Part shown: piece after piece, positions 1-6,512 of the stretch
Position numbering within the stretch: position 1 is the stretch's first letter
How the letters are laid out: every line of letters starts with the position of its first letter
Assembly: GCA_023393045.1 (NCBI GenBank)
Contig: JAEWMV010000172.1
Span: 1 to 8,636, forward strand
DNA length: 8,636 nt
Origin: Bacillota bacterium
GTDB lineage: Bacteria > Bacillota > Clostridia > Christensenellales > CAG-138
Direction of reading: 5' to 3'
Program-made: the position numbers and the translations under genes
Notes under the pieces: model-generated
What the model saw: the letters and a program-made list of their open reading frames with translations, nothing else
Told to the model about the DNA's origin: nothing
The model's database searches: none

Positions 1-41
1 GAGTCGGAGTCTGATACTCTATCCAGCTGAGCTACGAGCGC
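1..41 (-). tRNA. tRNA-Arg (anticodon CCG), 5' part only
   Basis: The reverse complement starts GCGCTCG (acceptor 5' strand) and TA, then a D-arm with stem GCTC/GAGT around the loop AGCTGGATA. The anticodon stem strand TCAGA follows, with loop CTCCGAC and the first two bases (TC) of the opposite strand. In standard numbering, positions 34-36 are CCG, which reads CGG arginine codons. The gene is cut by the window edge after base 40, so the rest of the anticodon stem, the variable loop and the T-arm are not visible. The consensus -10 element is only about 11 nt upstream, so the primary transcript should begin a few bases before the mature 5' end. Confidence 0.9.
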
Positions 42-52
42 ACGCAGAATTT

Positions 53-80
53 ATTATAGCACAATCATGCGCTTTGGCAA
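53..80 (-). promoter_or_regulatory. sigma-70-type promoter of the tRNA-Arg gene
   Basis: On the minus strand TTGCCA (75-80, 5 of 6 matches to the -35 consensus) is followed by a 16-nt spacer and a perfect TATAAT (53-58). The TGC just before the -10 also makes it an extended -10. The predicted start is near position 46, about 5 nt before the mature tRNA end. The -35 begins 3 nt after the radA stop codon, so the promoter occupies nearly the whole gap between the two genes. Confidence 0.75.
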
Positions 81-82
81 TC

Positions 83-1420
83 TCATTTTCCGGTGAGTAT
101 GCGCACCGCGTCGCCGAGGGTGGAAACGCGCATGAGATTCACGCCCTCGATCTTTTGCAGCTTTGCATTGCGCGAGACGATGATGTTTTTATAGCCGAGC
201 CGCGCGCATTCGCCCACGCGCTTGTCCATGCGGCTCACGGGGCGGATTTCGCCGGTGAGGGAAATTTCGCCGATGCAGGCCGTGTCGGGCGGCAGCGGAA
301 CTTCAAGCAGAGAGGAGGCGACGCACAGCGCCACCGCGAGGTCGCCCGCGCGCTCCTCAAGGCGAAGGCCGCCCACCACGTTGATGTATACGTCCTTATC
401 CGCAAGCGAGAGGAACGCCTTCTTTTCCAGCACGGCAAGCAGCAGTATAAGGCGGTTGAGGTCGAGTCCCGCGGCCATGCGGCGCGGGTTTGAAAAGGGC
501 GAGGCGGATATGAGAGACTGCACCTCCGCGAGCATGGGGCGCGTGCCCTCCATCGCGCAGGTCACGGCGCAGCCCGGCGCGTTTGTGCCGGAGAGGAAGA
601 GCGCGGAAGGGTCGGGTATTTCCGCCATGCCGGTGTCCCGCATCTCGAACACGCCGATTTCGTCCGTGGAGCCGAAGCGGTTTTTCACCGCGCGCAGCAG
701 GCGGAAGGAATCGTGCCGGTCGCCCTCGAAATAGAGCACGGTATCCACCATGTGCTCGAGCACGCGCGGCCCCGCGATGGCGCCCTCCTTGGTGACGTGG
801 CCCACGATGAACACCGCGCAGCCGGAGGTTTTGGCGACGCGCGTCAAAAACGCGGTCGACTCGCGCACCTGCGTCACGCTGCCCGGCGCGCTGGTGAGCT
901 CCGCGCAGTACATGGTCTGTATGGAATCGATGATGAGGAAGGCGGGCTTTGTGCGAAGCGCCTCCGCTTCGATGAGGGAGATGTCCGTTTCCGCGAGTAT
1001 GAGTATGTCCGCGCCAAGGCCGAGTCTTTCGGCGCGCAGCTTCAGCTGCGCCGCACTCTCCTCGCCGGAAACATAGAGCACCGTGCCGATGGAGGCGAGC
1101 TTGTCCGCGGTCTGCATGAGCAGGGTCGATTTGCCGATGCCCGGGTCGCCGCCGAGGAGCACCGTCGAGCCGCCGACGATTCCGCCGCCGAGCACGCGGT
1201 CGAGTTCCGCCATGCCGGAGGAGGTGCGCCGCGCCGCGTCCGCCTTGACCTGCGCGAGCGGCACCGCGCGCGAGGCCGTGCCGGAGACGTGTTGGACGGG
1301 GGAGGGAACGGCTTCGAGCATGGTGTTCCAACTGCCGCAGTTGGGGCAGCGGCCGAGCCACTTGCCGCTTTCATGCCCGCATTCGCCGCAGACGTAAACG
1401 GTCTTTTGCGCTTTTGCCAT
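83..1420 (-). CDS. radA: DNA repair/recombination ATPase RadA (Sms)
   Basis: RadA is a RecA-like, DnaB-related helicase/branch-migration ATPase that processes recombination intermediates in the cytoplasm. The 445-residue product matches the family's usual length of about 450-460. Visible in order: an N-terminal C4 zinc finger (C11, C14, C25, C28); a RecA-type ATPase core with Walker A GGDPGIGKST (90-99) and Walker B LIIDS (162-166); the RadA signature KNRFG (246-250); and a C-terminal Lon/S16-like domain from about residue 330. The start at 1420 is preferred over an in-frame upstream ATG (1489). It has a strong AGGAG site 6 nt upstream and gives the canonical N-terminus just before the zinc finger, whereas the longer version would run into the upstream gene. 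The gene lies 11 nt after the membrane propeller gene on the same strand, so the two are probably co-transcribed. No clear terminator is seen after the stop. Confidence 0.97.
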   Translation of the reverse strand: MAKAQKTVYVCGECGHESGKWLGRCPNCGSWNTMLEAVPSPVQHVSGTASRAVPLAQVKADAARRTSSGMAELDRVLGGGIVGGSTVLLGGDPGIGKSTLLMQTADKLASIGTVLYVSGEESAAQLKLRAERLGLGADILILAETDISLIEAEALRTKPAFLIIDSIQTMYCAELTSAPGSVTQVRESTAFLTRVAKTSGCAVFIVGHVTKEGAIAGPRVLEHMVDTVLYFEGDRHDSFRLLRAVKNRFGSTDEIGVFEMRDTGMAEIPDPSALFLSGTNAPGCAVTCAMEGTRPMLAEVQSLISASPFSNPRRMAAGLDLNRLILLLAVLEKKAFLSLADKDVYINVVGGLRLEERAGDLAVALCVASSLLEVPLPPDTACIGEISLTGEIRPVSRMDKRVGECARLGYKNIIVSRNAKLQKIEGVNLMRVSTLGDAVRILTGK

Positions 1421-1426
1421 GTGCTT

Positions 1427-1431
1427 CTCCT
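1427..1431 (-). promoter_or_regulatory. radA ribosome binding site
   Basis: AGGAG on the minus strand lies 6 nt before the ATG at 1420 and directly abuts the TAA stop of the upstream gene. The TAA-AGGAG arrangement suggests translational coupling, and this site fixes the radA start. Confidence 0.8.
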
Positions 1432-2628
1432 TTAGGGAAGGCGCGCGAACTTGATGATGTCGCGCTCGCGCGAGGTCACGTCCATCCATATGGCGCAGCT
1501 GTCGGAAACGCCCAGGAACTGAGCGGCCTCGTAATCGGACGAGATGCGGTATGTTTTGCCGTTGTCGAAGCGGTATGCGAAGATGACCTCATCCTTACAG
1601 TAGGCGATGAAATTTCCGGCGATGCCGAATTCCACCACGCCGCTTGCGATTTTCACAGGCTTGCTGTCGTTTTTGCTGTAATACAAGTTCGTATCCGGCG
1701 CGTGGTGCGCGTCGAGCCAAGCGGTATACACGCCGTTGGTCTCCGGGTCGTGCACGTATACGCCCGCGCTGTATGTGTTGATGGCGGAGGAGCCGAGCGT
1801 CATCGAGTAGATCACGCTCGTTTCGTCGTTTCCGCCGGAGCCGGAAGAATCCGCGTCCGCCCAGATGAGCTTTCCATTATATAAATAAGGCAGGCTCTGC
1901 CCGTAGGAATTGTTGCTGAACATATGCACCACGGTGGTCTCGAGCGTATTGAGGTCGCACACGAAGAGCTTGTCCATGCGCGTGCCGGTGCGCTCCGTCC
2001 AGGCGATATAGTCGCCGTCGAGCATGGGCTCCGGCTGGCCGGTATAAACTTCCTTTATAATAGCAGGCTCGGCGGCCGCGTCGCTCAAATCCAGCGCCGT
2101 GAGAAAACCGCCACCGTCCAGCTTCGCGTCGAGGTATACGAGCCAGCGTTCGTTGAATTTGGGGAACATATAGTGTGCGTTCTGCAGCGCGGATTCGATT
2201 TTTATTGCCGCGCGGTTTGCAGGCTCATAGAAATAGAGGTCGAGCAGCACCGCGTTGGTATCCACAAGCTTGCCCGCCGAAAGCACCATCCTGCCGCCGT
2301 ACATGTACGGGTCGCCAAACCAGCGGTAGTTGGAGGATGCGTCGAAAACCACCTCCGTCTCCGCCTCCGCCGCGTTGAACAGATCCATCGTATTGGGCGT
2401 GGGCGTCGGTCTCGGCGTGGGCGAAGGGGATGGCGTGGGCGCAAAAGGCGCGCGGTACTCGATGCCAACCAACGGCAACAGCTTGGGCAGGCCCACGAAA
2501 ACGACGAGCGCCACAAGCGTGAGCGCGCCGATCACGGTGCCGAGCAACGCAAGAACGGGTCCCCAGTTGCTGGCCATGAAGCGTCCCCTGCGCCGATAGT
2601 TCTTTTTTCTCCGATAACGGCGTTTCAT
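1432..2628 (-). CDS. membrane-anchored protein with predicted beta-propeller-like extracytoplasmic domain, function unknown
   Basis: I do not recognise a named family for this 398-residue product. It has a strongly basic N-terminus (residues 2-16, mostly Arg/Lys), one hydrophobic helix (about 24-46), a Pro/Thr/Ser-rich linker (61-78) and an outer domain of about 320 residues. That domain carries recurring short strands typical of TolB/WD-like propeller blades, such as DGDYIAW, NGKLIWAD, NGVYTAWLD, GNFIAYCKD and SCAIWMD, often followed by a strand and a polar turn. The likely topology is N-terminus inside, propeller outside, acting in protein or ligand binding; no catalytic motif is evident. 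The start is uncertain. ATG at 2628 has no ribosome site and only about 3 nt of predicted leader. ATG at 2577 (M18) is preceded by AGGGG at 7 nt and would remove the basic segment. It is the first gene of a likely two-gene unit with radA. Confidence 0.8.
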   Translation of the reverse strand: MKRRYRRKKNYRRRGRFMASNWGPVLALLGTVIGALTLVALVVFVGLPKLLPLVGIEYRAPFAPTPSPSPTPRPTPTPNTMDLFNAAEAETEVVFDASSNYRWFGDPYMYGGRMVLSAGKLVDTNAVLLDLYFYEPANRAAIKIESALQNAHYMFPKFNERWLVYLDAKLDGGGFLTALDLSDAAAEPAIIKEVYTGQPEPMLDGDYIAWTERTGTRMDKLFVCDLNTLETTVVHMFSNNSYGQSLPYLYNGKLIWADADSSGSGGNDETSVIYSMTLGSSAINTYSAGVYVHDPETNGVYTAWLDAHHAPDTNLYYSKNDSKPVKIASGVVEFGIAGNFIAYCKDEVIFAYRFDNGKTYRISSDYEAAQFLGVSDSCAIWMDVTSRERDIIKFARLP

Positions 2629-2637
2629 GACTTAATG

Positions 2638-2666
2638 ATTATAGCATAAGAAACATCGCGTCTCAA
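2638..2666 (-). promoter_or_regulatory. sigma-70-type promoter of the propeller gene-radA unit
   Basis: Minus strand: TTGAGA (2661-2666), a 17-nt spacer, then perfect TATAAT (2638-2643) preceded by TGC (extended -10). The predicted transcription start is around 2631. This leaves a leader of about 3 nt to the first ATG (2628) or about 54 nt to the internal ATG (2577). Confidence 0.75.
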
Positions 2667-2693
2667 TTGACTGAAATGTTAATTATAAGCATT

Positions 2694-2704
2694 TTGCATA
2701 AACG
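2694..2704 (+). repeat. direct repeat copy 1 (TTGCATAAACG)
   Basis: Exact 11-bp match to 2814-2824, in the same orientation and offset by 120 bp. This copy lies between the two divergent promoters. It may be an upstream operator or regulator site, but no regulator can be named. Confidence 0.5.
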
Positions 2705-2717
2705 ACCGACTTAAAAT

Positions 2718-2729
2718 ATTATATATAAT
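2718..2729. repeat. AT-only perfect palindrome
   Basis: ATTATATATAAT reads identically on both strands (6-bp half-sites, no gap). It contains TATAAT on each strand, but no matching -35 element lies at 16-18 bp on either side, so I do not call it a promoter. It could be an easily melted element or a regulator site, or simply AT-rich sequence. Confidence 0.35.
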
Positions 2730-2738
2730 GAAAGCCTT

Positions 2739-2767
2739 ATTGCCGCAAATGGCAAAATAGCGGCAAT
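2739..2767. repeat. 8-bp inverted repeat in the divergent promoter region
   Basis: ATTGCCGC (2739-2746) and GCGGCAAT (2760-2767) are perfect inverted repeats separated by 13 nt, giving a dyad spaced about two helical turns centre to centre. It ends about 40 bp upstream of the -35 of the transporter promoter, a usual place for an activator or distal repressor site. It lies upstream of both predicted transcription starts, so it is unlikely to act as an RNA hairpin of either leader. Confidence 0.5.
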
Positions 2768-2806
2768 TTGTCAGCTTTTGCGAGGCGCAACTGATGTATA
2801 CATGGC

Positions 2807-2836
2807 TTGACACTTGCATAAACGCTAAGCTATAAT
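2807..2836 (+). promoter_or_regulatory. strong sigma-70-type promoter of the transporter operon
   Basis: A perfect TTGACA (2807-2812) and a perfect TATAAT (2831-2836) are separated by 18 nt. The predicted start is near 2843, giving a leader of about 40 nt. The second TTGCATAAACG copy fills most of the spacer, so a protein bound there would block RNA polymerase. Confidence 0.85.
2814..2824 (+). repeat. direct repeat copy 2 (TTGCATAAACG), inside promoter spacer
   Basis: Exact copy of 2694-2704, located between the -35 and -10 of the transporter promoter. This is where a repressor operator would be expected, which makes the pair more interesting than either copy alone. Confidence 0.5.
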
Positions 2837-2870
2837 TACATAGTGATTCCATAGCCGAATCCAATTTAAT

Positions 2871-2876
2871 AGGAGG
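2871..2876 (+). promoter_or_regulatory. ribosome binding site of the substrate-binding protein gene
   Basis: Perfect AGGAGG, 6 nt before the ATG at 2883 and 9 nt before a second ATG at 2886. Either start is possible; they differ by one Met. Confidence 0.85.
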
Positions 2877-2882
2877 AGATAC

Positions 2883-5378
2883 ATGATGAAGAAAAAGTGG
2901 ATATCCCAACTCGTGGTCTTAGTGGTCGTGCTGTCCATGATCCTTTCGATCATTGGATGCCAGAAGTCTGATCCCACGGATACCAACCAGCCCACTGGTA
3001 CCCCCGAGGGAACGCAGACCCCCACCGAGACCGACACCCCCGCCACATATACCTATAATGTGGCTATGCTCGCGAGCCCCGTCAAATGGAATCCCCACAC
3101 GTGGGAAACCAATGCGGACGATTCCCTCACTCCGTACATCTGGACGCCGCTCATCGACGTTACGATTGCGGACGACGGCGTGAACTACGAGTGGGTCTAT
3201 GAAGGCGCCACCGCCATCACGGACATCACCGCCACCTATGCGGATCGCGAGGCGTGGGGCGTCACCGGTACGGAGAGCCAGATCTACCAGATCGACCTGA
3301 ACCCCGACGTGACCTGGGAAGACGGTACCCCCATCAACGCGGATTCCTACATCTACTCCATGCAGCAGCTGCTTGACCCCACGATGAAGAACTACCGCGC
3401 GAATTCCTATTTCGTCGGCAGCATCGCCATCAAGGGCGCGGCGGGCTATTACAACAACGATAAGGTCGGCCAGCCGATCCTTTCCGAAAACGTTGACGCC
3501 GATGGCGCCATTATCAATGCGTTCTCTACCTGGGTGCTCGGCGCGGACGGCGCGTACACCACGGCGGACGGCGCTGTGATGTACTTCAGCCTCAACGACG
3601 CGCTTGCGTGGATGGGCGGCGATTCCATTAAGGCCTATGCCGAGGCGGGTTACTTCGCCGGTGTTTATGAACCCCTGCTTGCCCTTGCCGACAAGGATGG
3701 CTATGTGCCCGTGACGGACGAGAGCATTGAGCTTCTCTACACCTTCACCGGCAGCCCTGACTGGGGCAGCGAGCCGAAGGACGATCTTGCCAACTACGTC
3801 TTCTATGCTTCCGGCATCTACGAGGAGACCCCCTGGGATAAGGTCGGCCTGCTCAAGACCGGCGAGTATCAGCTCGTCTACATCCTCGACGCTCCCGAGA
3901 CCATGTTCTACTTCCTCACCGGCATGACCGGCAGCTCCTGGCTCGTCAACGAAGGCCTCTATGAGGCGGGCAAGAGCACGGTTGAGAACCTGGTTGCCAC
4001 CAATTACTGCACCAGCGTCGAGTCGACCCTCTCCAACGGCCCCTACAAGCTTGTGAGCTTTGAGGTCGATAAGCAGATGGTCTTCGAGCGCAACGAAAAT
4101 TGGTACGGCTACACCGACGGCAAGCACGAAGGCCAGTATCAGGCCGACGTCGTCAAGGTGGACATCGTCGCCGACCACAACACCCAGATGCAGCTCTTCA
4201 ACCAGGGCCAGCTGGACGAAGTTGAGCTCACGGCCGATGATATGGCGACCTACCGCATGAGCGATTACCTGCTCAAGACGGATGAAACCTACACCATGCG
4301 CTTCATTTTCGCAACCGATATGACCACCCTTAAGGCCCTTGAGGACGAGGCGGGCGACGGTGCGAACAAGAAAGTGCTCAGCTATGACGACTTCCGCAAG
4401 GCGCTCTCCTTCGCTATCGACAGGGCGAGGTTCGCGGCCGAGGGCACTTCCGCCTTCAAGCCCGGTTACTTCCTGCTCAACAGCCTCTATTATTACGACA
4501 TCGAAAACAATCCCGAGTCGATCTACCGTCTGACCACCGACGCCAAGGAAGCCGTACTCAGGCTCTACGGCATCGAGTATGGCGCGGGCAAGACCTACGC
4601 CACCGTTGACGATGCTTACGCGGCCGTGACCGGTTATGACGTCGAAGCCGCCAAGGCGCTCTTCCAGGCCGTTTACGATCAGGCGATTGCGGACGGCAAC
4701 TACACGGACGGCCAGGCTGTCAATATCACCTGCATGTGCTCCGCGTCCGCGACGCTGACCGCCGACGATACGCGCCAGCAGGATCTGCTCAACGAGTTCG
4801 TGACCGCGGCCACCGTGGGCACCGGCTTCGAGGGCAAGATCACCTTCACCTTCCAGAGCGGCGCCACGGACAGGTATGCCGACGTTGCCAGCGGCAAGGT
4901 CGAGATGATTCGCGGTGCGTGGGGCGGAGCGGCCTTCTATCCGTTCTCGACCATCCGCGTTTACTGCGAGCCCGATTACATGGGCGGCCTTGCGAAGATC
5001 CACGAGTCCAACGGCTGGGATCCCACGACTGAGAAGCTGGAGATCACCTACGACTTCGATGGCGACGGCACCGCTGAGGTCGTAACCAACACCTTCCAGA
5101 ATTGGGCCAAGTCCATCAACGACGGTACCTACACCGATCCTGAGACGATGCTCGCTATCCTCTCCTGGCTCGAGACCGGTATCCTCCAAGCCTATCAGTG
5201 CATCCCCGTCGCGACCTACACGACCTGCTCGCTGTTCTCCAAGCAGATCGAATTCGCGACGCTCAACTACAACATCATGTACGCTTACGGCGGAATCCGT
5301 CTGATGACCTTCAACTACAACGATGCCGAATGGGAGCAGTACGTTGCGGATCAGGGCGGAACCCTCAACTACGAGTAA
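2883..5378 (+). CDS. ABC transporter substrate-binding lipoprotein, family 5 (peptide/oligopeptide type), oversized
   Basis: This is the extracytoplasmic receptor of the importer encoded downstream; it should capture ligand outside the membrane and deliver it to the permeases. The 831-residue product has a basic start (KKK), a hydrophobic signal segment (7-25) and a lipobox ending IIGC with the lipidated Cys at 26. A Thr/Pro-rich linker (about 31-55) follows. Family 5 hallmarks are EDGTPINADSYIYS from about residue 146, SNGPYKLVSFE with NGPY at 385-388, an LFNQGQLDEVEL stretch, and RKALSFAIDR (505-514). An acidic DFDGDG loop (724-729) resembles the DxDxDG turn seen in many peptide-binding relatives. 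Usual members have about 500-600 residues, so roughly 250 are extra, seemingly spread through the chain. Peptides are the default ligand guess, but the family also binds oligosaccharides and nickel, so the substrate is open. Confidence 0.93.
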   Translation: MMKKKWISQLVVLVVVLSMILSIIGCQKSDPTDTNQPTGTPEGTQTPTETDTPATYTYNVAMLASPVKWNPHTWETNADDSLTPYIWTPLIDVTIADDGVNYEWVYEGATAITDITATYADREAWGVTGTESQIYQIDLNPDVTWEDGTPINADSYIYSMQQLLDPTMKNYRANSYFVGSIAIKGAAGYYNNDKVGQPILSENVDADGAIINAFSTWVLGADGAYTTADGAVMYFSLNDALAWMGGDSIKAYAEAGYFAGVYEPLLALADKDGYVPVTDESIELLYTFTGSPDWGSEPKDDLANYVFYASGIYEETPWDKVGLLKTGEYQLVYILDAPETMFYFLTGMTGSSWLVNEGLYEAGKSTVENLVATNYCTSVESTLSNGPYKLVSFEVDKQMVFERNENWYGYTDGKHEGQYQADVVKVDIVADHNTQMQLFNQGQLDEVELTADDMATYRMSDYLLKTDETYTMRFIFATDMTTLKALEDEAGDGANKKVLSYDDFRKALSFAIDRARFAAEGTSAFKPGYFLLNSLYYYDIENNPESIYRLTTDAKEAVLRLYGIEYGAGKTYATVDDAYAAVTGYDVEAAKALFQAVYDQAIADGNYTDGQAVNITCMCSASATLTADDTRQQDLLNEFVTAATVGTGFEGKITFTFQSGATDRYADVASGKVEMIRGAWGGAAFYPFSTIRVYCEPDYMGGLAKIHESNGWDPTTEKLEITYDFDGDGTAEVVTNTFQNWAKSINDGTYTDPETMLAILSWLETGILQAYQCIPVATYTTCSLFSKQIEFATLNYNIMYAYGGIRLMTFNYNDAEWEQYVADQGGTLNYE

Positions 5379-5430
5379 TACACGTCTCGTTTCAAGGGCT
5401 ATGACAAGATAACCATGTAAACAAAAGTTG

Positions 5431-5458
5431 CTCTCGGGGTGTGCATACACCCCGAGAG
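5431..5458 (+). terminator. strong hairpin after the binding-protein gene, likely partial terminator or mRNA-stabilising structure
   Basis: CTCTCGGGGTGT (5431-5442) and ACACCCCGAGAG (5447-5458) form a perfect 12-bp, GC-rich stem closed by a 4-nt GCAT loop. A G-U and a T-A pair could extend it by two. It starts 52 nt after the stop codon. The sequence after it is AT-rich but has no immediate T-run, and a short T-run appears only about 25 nt later. It is therefore more likely a leaky terminator or a 3'-end protector of the binding-protein mRNA than a full stop, consistent with lower expression of the permease genes beyond it. Confidence 0.75.
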
Positions 5459-5544
5459 TAATGATAATAAATTTGCTATTATTTTCGGTTATTTTGCCGG
5501 GCTCTTTCATGTACATATTAGTTTGGAGATGAGGAAAACCGCCC

Positions 5545-6510
5545 ATGTCTATGTTTAAGTATGTCCTAAAGCGAATCGGATTGCTGCTCATGACGTTCAT
5601 GATCATCATGACCATCTGCTTCGTTCTCATAAAGATGCTCCAGCCTGAAATGCCCATGATGGGCTTGCAGGCGGAAACGGAAATGGCCCGAAGGGAAGCC
5701 TTGGGCTGGAACAAGCCTATCCTTGAGCAATACGGCATATACCTTCGCAATATCATCACCAAGTGGGATTGGGGCACCTCGTGGAAGATCGGCTACATGG
5801 AGGGCGTCGGCTCGGTGCTCTTCAACAGGTTGCCGCCCACGGTGCTGATGAATGTATACTCAATGCTGCTCTCCATCCCCATCGGCATCGTGCTTGGCAT
5901 CATCGCCGCCATCTACAAGAACAGGCTCGTGGACCATGTCATATCCACGATCGTCATGCTCTTTGTATCCGTGCCGTCCTTCGTGTACGCGTTCCTCCTG
6001 CAGTATTTGGTGGGCTTCAAGCTCGGGCTTTTGCCCGTCATGGTCTCAAGTTTGTTTGACGCGGGTGGAAGCTGGTTGAGCGGCGCAATGTTCACATCGA
6101 TGGTGCTGCCCGTGCTTTCGCTTGCCTTCAGCGCAATCGCAAGCCTTGCGCGCTTCACGCGCGCGGAGCTGACCGAGGCGCTCACCAGCGAGTACATGCT
6201 GCTCGCCCGCGCGAAGGGCCTCACCAAGAACAAGGCCATCGCGCGCCACGCGCTTCGCAATGCCATGGTGCCCATACTCCCTATGATATTGGGCAATTTC
6301 CTGAGCATACTCTCGGGTTCCATGATCATTGAGAGCATTTTCGTCGTCAACGGCGTGGGCAAACTGTACCTGCAGTCCATACAGATGCTCGACTACGACG
6401 TGTTCGTCGCGACCAGCATGTTCTACACGATAATCGGCCTTTCCTCCATCATCGTGATAGACCTGAGTTATGGATTTATTGATCCGAGAGTAAGAATGGG
6501 GGAGAGATGA
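5545..6510 (+). CDS. ABC transporter permease 1, OppB/DppB type
   Basis: One of two membrane subunits forming the translocation pore of the importer. At 321 residues it has the normal family length. It starts with a basic segment and a first membrane helix (about 11-30), then an outer loop, then several helices, including ones starting near residues 99 and 130 and a final one before the C-terminal GFIDPRVRMGER. The cytoplasmic EAA loop that contacts the ATPase is clear: EALTSEYMLLARAKG (211-225) followed by RHALRNAMVPILP (234-246). The GFIDPRVR-like tail is typical of OppB/DppB. The start at 5545 has GAGG 10 nt upstream (5531-5534); the next ATG (5551) would be 16 nt away. It lies 166 nt beyond the binding-protein gene, after the hairpin, and is separated from the next start by only 2 nt (or overlaps it by 4). 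Confidence 0.95.
   Translation: MSMFKYVLKRIGLLLMTFMIIMTICFVLIKMLQPEMPMMGLQAETEMARREALGWNKPILEQYGIYLRNIITKWDWGTSWKIGYMEGVGSVLFNRLPPTVLMNVYSMLLSIPIGIVLGIIAAIYKNRLVDHVISTIVMLFVSVPSFVYAFLLQYLVGFKLGLLPVMVSSLFDAGGSWLSGAMFTSMVLPVLSLAFSAIASLARFTRAELTEALTSEYMLLARAKGLTKNKAIARHALRNAMVPILPMILGNFLSILSGSMIIESIFVVNGVGKLYLQSIQMLDYDVFVATSMFYTIIGLSSIIVIDLSYGFIDPRVRMGER
6498..6504 (+). promoter_or_regulatory. ribosome binding site deciding the permease 2 start
   Basis: GGGGGAG lies inside the end of the permease 1 gene. It is only 2 nt from ATG 6507 but 8 nt from ATG 6513, so 6513 is the better-placed start. Confidence 0.6.
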
Positions 6511-6512
6511 TT

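Noticed and set aside
713..1435. A 240-codon plus-strand open frame opposite radA
   Set aside because: The antisense strand encodes a full-length RadA with all signature motifs; the plus-strand translation is low in hydrophobic patterning and resembles no protein family.
1432..1489. A longer RadA start at 1489
   Set aside because: It would overlap the upstream gene, lacks a good ribosome site and adds residues not expected before the zinc finger. The start at 1420 has a strong AGGAG.
2397..2440. GC-rich tandem-like repeat in the propeller gene
   Set aside because: It simply encodes the Pro/Thr/Ser-rich linker after the membrane helix; low-complexity coding sequence, not a separate repeat element.
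2718..2736. TATAAT on both strands at the AT palindrome as extra divergent promoters
   Set aside because: No acceptable -35 element lies 16-18 nt away in either direction, and much better promoters flank it on both sides.
5494..5521. Possible promoter before permease 1 (TTGCCG, 16 nt, TATTAG)
   Set aside because: Both elements match consensus at only about 4 of 6 positions, which is expected by chance in AT-rich DNA. Read-through past the hairpin is a simpler explanation.
2919..5777. A 952-codon open frame on the minus strand opposite the binding-protein gene
   Set aside because: It is codon-aligned with the sense gene, so it stays open wherever the sense strand lacks TTA, CTA and TCA codons, which are rare in this GC-rich gene. 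It has no recognisable protein motif and covers a clear family 5 binding protein; it is a shadow of codon use.
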